Origin: an uncultured Bacteroidia bacterium
GTDB taxonomy: Bacteria; Bacteroidota; Bacteroidia; Bacteroidales; UBA932
Length of the DNA stretch: 59,178 bases
Direction: 5' to 3'
NCBI GenBank assembly: GCA_902784435.1
Contig: CACZUR010000017.1
Location: 1-59,178, forward strand
Of the stretch, positions 35,417-42,542 are shown in pieces. Below the pieces are notes generated by a model. The model ran no database searches and was not told the DNA's origin. It worked only from the letters and a program-made list of their open reading frames with translations. Every line of letters begins with the position of its first letter. The first letter of the stretch is position 1. The position numbers and the translations under genes were made by a program.

Positions 35417-37603
35417 TTAAAAACTATACCGCAGCTTCAGCGTGAAGTTCCGGGGAGCCTGGGGATAGACGCCCATCCCGGTCGTGATGGCTCCGCTAGA
35501 AGGGTCATAGCTCTCCCAGCGCCATCCGGCTGCATAATAGAGATGGTTCAGCAGGTTGTTCACATAGGCGCTCACGGTCAGGAGGCCCTTTTTGAGCGCC
35601 ACCTCCTGGCTGAAAGAAAGCCCCGCCACAAAGTAGGCCGGAACGGCCAGGTTTTCCCGCATGCTGTTGTCCAGATACTGTTTACCCACGTATTTCCCGT
35701 CGGCTCCGAGGACAGCGCCCTTCCAGGGCTTCACCTGGGTCCGGAACATGGCAATCACCGAAGGCGACATGAGCATGGTGGTCTGGCCATAGTTCACCGG
35801 GAAAGTGGCCGAATAGTCCTCGTACGGGACGTAGGAGGTATAATCGGCAATCTGGTTCACGGACAGCGTGGTGTTGCCGTCCAGGCGCAGCCACCGCAGC
35901 GGTTCCCAGCCCAGGGCCAGTTCCACGCCCCGTCGCCAGGCGCGCGGCACATTCTCCTTGATGGCATAGCCGGAACTGGACAGGCGGCCGGTTTCCAGCA
36001 GCATGTCGCGGTATTCCATCAGGTACAGATTGGCCGATGCGCTCAGGTGAGCGCCGCTGAAAGCATAACCGGCCTCCACGTCCGTCATCTTTTCCGGACG
36101 GATGGCCAGGGCGTCTCCCTTGACGTTTTCCTTGATGTCGCCGCGTCCGGGCTCGCGGTGTCCCAGCGCTACGGACGCATACAGTTTGTGCGGCCCCCAG
36201 CTGGCCGTAAGTCCGCCGCGGGGATTGAAGAAGTTCCAGGGCGTATGGTAGTCAAAGCGGTCGGCCTCATTTCGGCCGTACTCGATCCAGTCGTCGTCCA
36301 CGCCCACCAGGTCGTAATCCAGGTGGCGGTACTGCAGGTCGGCGTAGGCGGTGAGCCAGGGCCAGGGGTGGTATTCGGCCCGGACAAAGGCCGACGCTTC
36401 TTTCTTGGTGCCCGTGTTGTCGTACCACGCAGGCGATGCGCCCTCCCCCAGGGTCTTGGTCCACAGGACTTCGCCCCAGTGGCCGCCGCGGTAACTGCCC
36501 AGGTTCACGCCTGCGGTCATGTCTAGCAGGGCCGAACGGTAACGCAGGTTGCTGTTCAGCACAAAGTAGTCGTTGTCCATGCATTTGCGGTAGGTAAGGT
36601 CGCTGCGGGCTGGGTCCGTGTCGGAGGGGAAACCGTAATTCTTGAGTTTTTTGTTGCTTTTGTAGTACTCGTCGTAACCGTCGCCCCGGGTATAATTGAA
36701 GGTGTTGGCCCAGGTGAGACGCTCCCCGAAGGCGTGCGTGTAGTTGAGCTGGATGTGGTGCTGGGCATAATTGTCCGTCTGATTGGGATAGTACTGCACG
36801 TTGCCGTTGTCGTCGTAATACTCCCCCGCACCGTTGTAGCGGCGGTCTTTGTAATATTGGTCCAGGTCGATGCCGTCCCAGGTGATGCCGCTCTTCTGAT
36901 GCCCCATCAGGTAGGTGAGCCGCAGGGAATTGTTCCCTTTGAGCCAGCCCAGCACGGCAAAAAGCGACTGGGAACTCACCTTGGCGTTCCGGATATAGCC
37001 GTCCGTATGGGCCAGGTTGCCGGACAGGTTGAAATAGAATCCGCCGGGCAGCAGGCCCGTAGACACCGCCAACGAGCCGATGGCCGTTCCGTAAGAGCCG
37101 CCGCTCAGTTCCACGGTTCCCGTAGGATGGGCCCCTACAAAGGCGGTATTCATGTTGATGCTGGCCCCGAAGGCACCCGCTCCATTGGCCGATGTCCCCA
37201 GCCCGCGCTGCACCTGCACGGTGGAGATGAGGCTGGTAAGCGAAGGGATGTTCACCCAGAACACTTCCTGGGACTCGGCATCGTTCAGGGTGATGCCGTT
37301 CAGGGTCACGTTAATCTGCGATCCCTTGGACCCGCGGATGGTCATGGCCGAATTGCCCAGTCCCGTACCGCCTTCGTTATAAGTAACCACGGAAGGCAGC
37401 AGATTCAGGGTCATGGGCAGGGAATGCATGGGATTGGCTTCCCCAAGTTCCGCCTTGCCCAGGCTGGTGTACGTAACGGGAGTCTCTTTGCCGGCACGGG
37501 AGGCCAGCACAACCACCGAGTCCAGACGCTCGGTCTTTTCCTGCGCCCGGATGGCGCACAGTGGCAGCACGCACAGTGCTGCGGCAAGCAGTGTTTTTTT
37601 CAT
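35417..37603 (-). CDS. TonB-dependent receptor, probable thiamine transporter
   Basis: Outer-membrane receptor of 728 residues: signal peptide (1-20), plug domain (about 35-155, with TIRGSKGSQI and NVTLNGI), and a 22-strand-type barrel ending in RYSF. No carboxypeptidase-like N-terminal domain, so it is not of the SusC type. A TPP riboswitch directly overlaps its ribosome-binding region, which points to uptake of thiamine or its phosphates. The inner-membrane and kinase partners usual in Bacteroides thiamine operons are not adjacent. Confidence 0.9.
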   Translation of the reverse strand: MKKTLLAAALCVLPLCAIRAQEKTERLDSVVVLASRAGKETPVTYTSLGKAELGEANPMHSLPMTLNLLPSVVTYNEGGTGLGNSAMTIRGSKGSQINVTLNGITLNDAESQEVFWVNIPSLTSLISTVQVQRGLGTSANGAGAFGASINMNTAFVGAHPTGTVELSGGSYGTAIGSLAVSTGLLPGGFYFNLSGNLAHTDGYIRNAKVSSQSLFAVLGWLKGNNSLRLTYLMGHQKSGITWDGIDLDQYYKDRRYNGAGEYYDDNGNVQYYPNQTDNYAQHHIQLNYTHAFGERLTWANTFNYTRGDGYDEYYKSNKKLKNYGFPSDTDPARSDLTYRKCMDNDYFVLNSNLRYRSALLDMTAGVNLGSYRGGHWGEVLWTKTLGEGASPAWYDNTGTKKEASAFVRAEYHPWPWLTAYADLQYRHLDYDLVGVDDDWIEYGRNEADRFDYHTPWNFFNPRGGLTASWGPHKLYASVALGHREPGRGDIKENVKGDALAIRPEKMTDVEAGYAFSGAHLSASANLYLMEYRDMLLETGRLSSSGYAIKENVPRAWRRGVELALGWEPLRWLRLDGNTTLSVNQIADYTSYVPYEDYSATFPVNYGQTTMLMSPSVIAMFRTQVKPWKGAVLGADGKYVGKQYLDNSMRENLAVPAYFVAGLSFSQEVALKKGLLTVSAYVNNLLNHLYYAAGWRWESYDPSSGAITTGMGVYPQAPRNFTLKLRYSF

Positions 37604-37604
37604 T

Positions 37605-37673
37605 TTCCTTACGGCGGTATGAACCGCATCAAGTTCAAAGGGTCTGTCTCAATCGGCCTAGGCCGATACCCCT
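37605..37673 (-). promoter_or_regulatory. TPP riboswitch
   Basis: On the minus strand the element reads GGGGTA, a GGCCTAGGCC helix, TTGAGA, CCCTTTGAACTTGAT, GCGGTTCATACCGC and GTAAGGA. These are the conserved parts of the THI element in order. The 3' GTAAGGA ends three bases before the receptor ATG, so the ribosome-binding site is part of the aptamer, and translational control is the likely mode. It is compact, with a short P3 arm. Confidence 0.93.
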
Positions 37674-37679
37674 AAATCA

Positions 37680-38429
37680 TTATTTCTTCACCAGCTCCAC
37701 CTGATACAGGCGGGGCCAGTTCTTTCCGGTCAGGTAAATGCGTCCGTCCCCGTCCACGGCAATGCCGTTAAGCACGTCCGTGTCCCGGTTCCGGAGGGCC
37801 TGGGGCAGCAATCCGCTGCAGTTCACGGCTGCTTCCACCTTGCCGCTGTCCGGGTTGATGACAACAATCACATCTGTCAGGTACACATTGGCCCAGACCT
37901 TTCCGTCTATCCATTCCAGTTCGTTCAGGTTCCGCACCGGACGGCCGTTCATGGTCACCTGCTGCCGGCGGGTCACTTTCATGTCTGCATCCAGAAAATA
38001 CAGCGTGGCGCTGCCGTCGCTGGCGATGAGCTGCTTCCCGTCCGTAGTGAGACCCCAGCCCTCGCGGGGATAACTGACCGTACTCTTGTACTGGAGCGTA
38101 GCCGCATCGTAGCGGAAAGCCACTTTGTTAGTCCAGGTGAGCACATACAGGTCTTTTCCCAGAATCACGGAACCCTCCCCGAAGTATTTGCGGCTGAGCT
38201 TTTTCTTCTCGATGGGCTTCCCGGTGGAAAGGTCTACGGTCCGGATGGTGCTTTCTCCGTACTGGCCGGTGGTCTCATACAGCGTGCCGCCATGGAAAAA
38301 CAAGCCCTGGGTGTAGGCGCCTCTGTCGTGCGGATACTCCTTTACTACCTTCACCTTGTACGGCACCACCTGCGCCTGGGAACAGGCACAGAGCGTCACG
38401 GCACACAGTATGACCAGCCATCTTTTCAT
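37680..38429 (-). CDS. Glutaminyl-peptide cyclotransferase
   Basis: Beta-propeller glutaminyl cyclase (plant/bacterial type, Glu_cyclase_2) of 249 residues that makes N-terminal pyroglutamate. Conserved AYTQGLFF, LYETTGQYGES and LNELEWIDGKVWANVY blocks are present. A signal sequence with TLCAC suggests a lipoprotein. The start is MKRW at 38429, ten bases after a promoter box; the upstream Met is not favoured. Many periplasmic Bacteroidota proteins start with Gln after signal cleavage, giving it substrates. Confidence 0.88.
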   Translation of the reverse strand: MKRWLVILCAVTLCACSQAQVVPYKVKVVKEYPHDRGAYTQGLFFHGGTLYETTGQYGESTIRTVDLSTGKPIEKKKLSRKYFGEGSVILGKDLYVLTWTNKVAFRYDAATLQYKSTVSYPREGWGLTTDGKQLIASDGSATLYFLDADMKVTRRQQVTMNGRPVRNLNELEWIDGKVWANVYLTDVIVVINPDSGKVEAAVNCSGLLPQALRNRDTDVLNGIAVDGDGRIYLTGKNWPRLYQVELVKK

Positions 38430-38438
38430 AATCGGATA

Positions 38439-38446
38439 CAAAAATA
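38439..38446 (-). promoter_or_regulatory. Promoter box of the glutaminyl cyclase gene
   Basis: TATTTTTG on the minus strand, ten bases before the chosen ATG, implying a very short leader. Confidence 0.55.
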
Positions 38447-38456
38447 CGAAATAAAA

Positions 38457-40184
38457 TCAATTTTCCAGCCAGGCCAGGTTAAAACGGTAGTGAACGCGGC
38501 TGCTGAGGAGATGGATGACCCCGTCCGGGCCCTGGGTGCATGCGAGATACCCCTTGGGTTCTGCATGGGCGGCATCCATCGTGAACGTCCCCGTCCAGGC
38601 ACCGCCGTCCAGCACGCGCTTCCTGCCGTCCGTGAGCAGCTTTTTCAACGGCCAGCTTCTGCCTTCATCGTAACTGAGTGCGACAAACAGGCCCTGCTCT
38701 CCAAAGGAGCACAGCATCAGCGGACCTTCCTGCAACCGACGGAGTACAAGACGCTGTCCGCTGCCGATGGGCGGAAACTCCGTAGGGCTGTAGGCCCAGG
38801 TATAGCCCCCGTCGGCCGATATGCTGCAGGGCATACGGCCATCGATGGCGTTTCCGCGGCCGAAAGCCATCAGGCGGCCGTCCAAGAGTTCCACGATGCC
38901 GGCATGGATGCCCTTGATGATGCTGCCGGTGTCCTCCCAGGAAGCGCCGCCATCCCGGGAGACATGCAGGCTTGTTCCGGCTTCCCCGTCCGGTCCTGCA
39001 TCGCAGCAAAGGAGTATGCGGCCGTCCCCGGTCACGATGGGCCCGGCAATCACTTGATGGCGCACCCTGTGTTCCGGCTCGATGTATTGCAGGACAGACC
39101 ATTTTCCGTCGGCCCGGCGCCTGCGCAGCGCCAGAGCCAGGTCTTTCCACTCCCCGGCATCGCCGACGCCCTGGAAATGGAGAATCTCTCCGCTAGTGAG
39201 CGTCAGGAGTGCACTGCCCGTCATATTCCGCCCCGGCACCTTGCAGAAGAGCCTGGCGGGCGTCCACTGCCTGCCGTCAAAACGGGATTGCAGCACCACC
39301 ATTTCCCTGCCGGACTCGGCCTGGGTAGAGAACCAGATGGCCAGGAGGCCTCCCTCCGGCAGCCAGGTAACGGCGGGCTGATGATTGTGGGCATAAAACG
39401 GCGTGCCGTCGTCCTCCGGAGGCAGTACATACGGTATGGGGTCGGCAAAGAAAGCGCCGCGCGGAGCGTCCGCGGGCACGAAAACGGGGGTTTCGGTGCC
39501 CGGACGGTCATTTTCAGGGCATGCGGGCACGGAAATGGGGCTTTTGGTGCCCGGACGGGCCGCTTCCACAATACGGAAGCCCAGCAGGACGCTGCGGTCC
39601 TGAGGGATGGAGGCGCAGCGGTAATCGGCCCTCAGATACTCCACGGGCGTGTTGTGACTGCCCCCGCGGACGGCCCGGTATCCGCCCGGCAGGCTGTCCA
39701 GGCACCATTCCTCCACATTCCCGTGCATATCGTACAGGCCCCACGCATTGGGCGCAAACTGTGCCACCTGCAGGCTCACGGGCACTTTGTCCCGGGTGTT
39801 TTCCTGCACCTTCCACTGCTCTTTGGGAAAATCGGCCCCGGTATTGTAGGCCCCGGTGGTCCCGGCCCGGCAGGCATATTCCCACTCGGCCTCCGCAGGC
39901 AGACGGAACGGCCTGCCTGTCCGGCGGGAAAGCCAGGCACAATAGGCACAGGCCTCTTCCCAGTTTACCATGACGACGGCTTCATCATCGGCCTGGGAGA
40001 ACCCGCCATATCCCCTGAACGCCCTGTGGGAGGGATCGAAGGCTTCATACTGCGCGTTGGTAATCTCCGTGGCGCTCATCCGGAAACGGCCGTCCGGCAT
40101 CTCCACCAGCGCCGGAATGGGGACATGGGAGCAGGAAAGGGCCGAACAGGCGGCCAGCAGAAAACAAATTTTCATTTTCATCAA
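38457..40184 (-). CDS. SUMF1-like domain fused to a sialidase-like propeller
   Basis: Lipoprotein-like (signal then LSC) of 575 residues. Residues about 20-205 are a formylglycine-generating-enzyme-like domain: LPAEAEWEYACRAG, YDMHGNVEEWC and VRGGS. The Cys that would match human Cys336 is Arg here (R-A-D-Y-R-C), so sulfatase-activating chemistry is unlikely and a binding role is more plausible. Residues about 240-575 are a sialidase-like six-bladed propeller with three Asp-box motifs (SRDGGASW, SADGGYTW, SYDEGRSW). A tandem palindromic repeat forms the linker (residues 209-238). Substrate is unproven. Confidence 0.8.
   Translation of the reverse strand: MMKMKICFLLAACSALSCSHVPIPALVEMPDGRFRMSATEITNAQYEAFDPSHRAFRGYGGFSQADDEAVVMVNWEEACAYCAWLSRRTGRPFRLPAEAEWEYACRAGTTGAYNTGADFPKEQWKVQENTRDKVPVSLQVAQFAPNAWGLYDMHGNVEEWCLDSLPGGYRAVRGGSHNTPVEYLRADYRCASIPQDRSVLLGFRIVEAARPGTKSPISVPACPENDRPGTETPVFVPADAPRGAFFADPIPYVLPPEDDGTPFYAHNHQPAVTWLPEGGLLAIWFSTQAESGREMVVLQSRFDGRQWTPARLFCKVPGRNMTGSALLTLTSGEILHFQGVGDAGEWKDLALALRRRRADGKWSVLQYIEPEHRVRHQVIAGPIVTGDGRILLCCDAGPDGEAGTSLHVSRDGGASWEDTGSIIKGIHAGIVELLDGRLMAFGRGNAIDGRMPCSISADGGYTWAYSPTEFPPIGSGQRLVLRRLQEGPLMLCSFGEQGLFVALSYDEGRSWPLKKLLTDGRKRVLDGGAWTGTFTMDAAHAEPKGYLACTQGPDGVIHLLSSRVHYRFNLAWLEN
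39472..39558 (-). repeat. Tandem 51-bp-period palindrome, coding copy
   Basis: Two 36-base units (39472-39507 and 39523-39558), 32 of 36 identical and 51 bases apart. Each is GGGCAC, a 16-base centre, then GTGCCCG. In the protein they give the repeated linker RPGTKSPISVPA / RPGTETPVFVPA. The same unit and period recur at 52812-52898. Confidence 0.85.
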
Positions 40185-40215
40185 TCAAAAATAGCAATAA
40201 TTCCCCAAAAATCCG

Positions 40216-40223
40216 TATTTTTG
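40216..40223 (+). promoter_or_regulatory. Promoter box of pgi
   Basis: TATTTTTG, 38 bases before the pgi start. Confidence 0.55.
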
Positions 40224-40260
40224 AAAGTTTGAACGAGAAATATCAACCAAAGCTTATTAT

Positions 40261-41598
40261 ATGATTAAAGTAGATGTTAAAGGCTGCACTTCCTTTGTAG
40301 AAGAAGCCAAGTATCAGGATTACGTAGCCAAGGCCCTGGATGCCTTCGATGTACTCAAGAACGAAACCGGCGCCGGAAACGACTTCCTGGGCTGGAAGAA
40401 ACTCCCCCGCCAGATTACCGAGCGCGAACTGGAAGAGTATGAAGCCATCCGCGACAAGTGGGTCAGAAAGGGCGTAGACCTGGTCATCGCCATCGGCATC
40501 GGCGGTTCTTACCTGGGTGCCAAATGCGTGATGGAAGCCCTGAGCCACAACTTTGCCAAGCAGCTCAAACGCAAGGACGCTCCGGAGGTGGTCTTCGCCG
40601 GCAACAACCTCTCCGAGGAGTACCTGGCAGAACTGATGGACCTGGCCGCAGAGCGTAACGTAGCCTGCATCGTCATTTCCAAGAGCGGCACCACCACGGA
40701 GCCCGCAGTGGCCTTCCGCATCGTGAAGCAGTTCATCGAAGTCCGTTACGGCAAGGCCGAGGCCGCAGACCGCATCGTGGCCATCACCGACGCCAAGAAG
40801 GGCGCCCTCAAGACCCTCTCCACCCAGGAGAACTACGTCAGTTTCGTGGTTCCGGACAATGTGGGCGGCCGTTTCAGCGTGCTCACCCCCGTGGGCCTGC
40901 TGCCCATCTGCGTAGCCGGCTTCGACATCCGTGCCCTGGTGGCCGGTGCCCTGGATGCCCAGAAAGGCCTGGAAATCAAGAGCGGGAAAAATCCCGCCAT
41001 CATCTACGCCGCCATGCGAAACCTCCTGCACACGGAACTGGGCAAGAGCACGGAAATCCTGGTCAACTACAACCCCAAACTCACCTACGTGGCCGAATGG
41101 TGGAAGCAGTTGTACGGAGAATCTGAAGGCAAGGACGGAAAGGGCATCTTCCCCGCCAGCGTCAATAACACGGCCGACCTCCACTCCATGGGCCAGTTCA
41201 TCCAGGAAGGCTCCCGCGTGATGTTCGAGACTGTCCTGCACGTGGACAACGCCCAGCGCAGCGTGGTCATCGAATCGGATCCGCAGAATCTGGACCAGCT
41301 CAACTTCCTTGCCGGCAAGCACGTAGAGCACTGCAACCACATGGCCGAACTGGGCACCAAGATTGCCCACATCGACGGCGGCGTGCCCCAGATGGCCGTT
41401 TGCATGGAAAAAGTAGACGCCTTCAACCTGGGCGGCCTGCTGTATTTCTTTGAGTTCGCCTGCGGCATCAGCGCCTATGTACTGGGCGTGAACCCCTTCA
41501 ACCAGCCCGGCGTAGAGGCCTACAAGAAGAACATGTTCGCCCTGCTGGAAAAACCCGGCTACGAAGAGGCCACCCAAGCCATCCAGGCCCGCCTGTAA
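40261..41598 (+). CDS. pgi: Glucose-6-phosphate isomerase
   Basis: Glycolytic isomerase of 445 residues, the shorter bacterial form. The substrate-binding GIGGSYLGAK is at residues 79-88, the SKSGTTTEP block follows, and the catalytic Glu lies in the QEGSRVMFET region. A monocistronic unit followed by structured repeat DNA and a hairpin. Confidence 0.96.
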   Translation: MIKVDVKGCTSFVEEAKYQDYVAKALDAFDVLKNETGAGNDFLGWKKLPRQITERELEEYEAIRDKWVRKGVDLVIAIGIGGSYLGAKCVMEALSHNFAKQLKRKDAPEVVFAGNNLSEEYLAELMDLAAERNVACIVISKSGTTTEPAVAFRIVKQFIEVRYGKAEAADRIVAITDAKKGALKTLSTQENYVSFVVPDNVGGRFSVLTPVGLLPICVAGFDIRALVAGALDAQKGLEIKSGKNPAIIYAAMRNLLHTELGKSTEILVNYNPKLTYVAEWWKQLYGESEGKDGKGIFPASVNNTADLHSMGQFIQEGSRVMFETVLHVDNAQRSVVIESDPQNLDQLNFLAGKHVEHCNHMAELGTKIAHIDGGVPQMAVCMEKVDAFNLGGLLYFFEFACGISAYVLGVNPFNQPGVEAYKKNMFALLEKPGYEEATQAIQARL

Positions 41599-41685
41599 GT
41601 AGCTGCGTATCAACCACTTATGGATTTTTATCGGCGCAAATTGGACCGATAAAAATCCACAAACCACTGACAGTCAGTCATTTAC
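41595..41685 (+). repeat. Multi-hairpin intergenic repeat, copy 2
   Basis: Same layout as 26473-26563: GTAAG with CTTA(T/C), GGATTTTTATCGG with CCGATAAAAATCC, and CTGACAGTCAG. It overlaps the pgi stop codon. It may be a 3' structure of the pgi mRNA or a dispersed repeat. Confidence 0.75.
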
Positions 41686-41687
41686 GA

Positions 41688-41717
41688 AACAGCCCGCCAC
41701 GAAAGTGACGGGCTGTT
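41688..41717. terminator. Hairpin between pgi and rnpB (convergent)
   Basis: AACAGCCCGCCAC, GAAA, GTGACGGGCTGTT: a 13-bp stem with one mismatch. It lies between the convergent pgi and rnpB genes and could end both transcripts, though no long T run follows on either strand. Confidence 0.65.
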
Positions 41718-41722
41718 GTGGC

Positions 41723-42069
41723 AAATGGCAAGGCCGTAAGCCGCTTTCTGTTTTTGAATCTGTCATTTATCTTCGCAACCTACCCCCCGGCATCGGACGG
41801 GCCGTCCTCATCTGCCGGTATATTTGGTCTTGCAGGCCCGGGAGCGTACCCGCCGTATGTCGCCATAGCGGCGTCGTGGGCTCTTACCCCGCGTTTTCAC
41901 CCTTACCGGCAGCCCGAAGGCCTTCCCCGGCGGTTCTTTTCTGTTACGCCCTTTGAAGATTACTCCCCACTGTGCTTTCCACAGACGGGTGCCCTTTCCT
42001 GTGCGGACTTTCCTCAGCATCATTCCCGCAAAGGCGGAAATTGGCCGCGACAGATCGTCTTACCATTTT
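41723..42069 (-). ncRNA. rnpB: RNase P RNA
   Basis: Catalytic RNA of RNase P, bacterial type A, about 347 nt. On the minus strand the conserved blocks appear in order: GAGGAAAGTCCG (42015-42004), ACAGAAAAGAACCGCC (41944-41929), GGTAAGGGTGAAAACGCGG, GTAAGAGCCCACGAC, AGATAAATGAC and AGAAAGCGGCTTAC near the 3' end. The termini pair as P1 (AAATGGTAAG with CTTGCCATTT), which fixes the ends within a few bases and agrees with the promoter position. Confidence 0.96.
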
Positions 42070-42075
42070 GGACGG

Positions 42076-42083
42076 CAAAGTTA
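42076..42083 (-). promoter_or_regulatory. Promoter of rnpB
   Basis: TAACTTTG with TTGA exactly 19 bases upstream, both on the minus strand and inside or at the 3' end of recX. The start predicted from it coincides with the 5' strand of the P1 helix. Confidence 0.8.
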
Positions 42084-42539
42084 CGAATTATTTTTGATTC
42101 GCTCAAGGGAGGCTTCCACCTGGTCGTAGTCGTAGCCGCGGGACAGGCCGAACTTCAGCAGCTTCAGCCGATACTGCGGGTCTCCGGCCAGCGTGCGGGC
42201 CTTGGCGGAGAGCAGCCGGTCCAGCTTGTCGGAAGCCTTTTCGGGCTCTACCTCGGAGAGGGCGGCGGCAATGGAGGCCTCTGAAATGCCCTTTGCACGC
42301 AGCTGGAAGCGGATTTTTACCGGTCCCCATCCCTGGATGGAAGCCTTCTCCCGGGCATAGGCCGATGCATAACGGGCATCGTCCACAAAGCGGTCCTTCA
42401 CCAGCGAGGCCACCACACGCGCAGCCGCCTCGCGGTCTCCGTCCAGCGCCTTCAAGGCCTTCCGGAAGACATCGGCGCTGCAGTATTCCGCCTTGGAACA
42501 CTGCCGCTGCCACCGCGCAAGGACTTTCTGCTCTTCCAT
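42081..42539 (-). CDS. recX: Regulatory protein RecX
   Basis: Helical RecX protein of 152 residues, modulator of RecA filaments. The core shows RFVDDARYASAYAREK and GPVKIRFQLRAKGI. It is not next to recA (48342) but follows the patatin-barrel gene by three bases on the same strand. Its last codons overlap the rnpB promoter. Confidence 0.88.
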   Translation of the reverse strand: MEEQKVLARWQRQCSKAEYCSADVFRKALKALDGDREAAARVVASLVKDRFVDDARYASAYAREKASIQGWGPVKIRFQLRAKGISEASIAAALSEVEPEKASDKLDRLLSAKARTLAGDPQYRLKLLKFGLSRGYDYDQVEASLERIKNNS

Positions 42540-42542
42540 GCC

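Noticed and set aside
41705-42284. Plus-strand frames across the rnpB locus
   Set aside because: The region is explained by RNase P RNA on the opposite strand.
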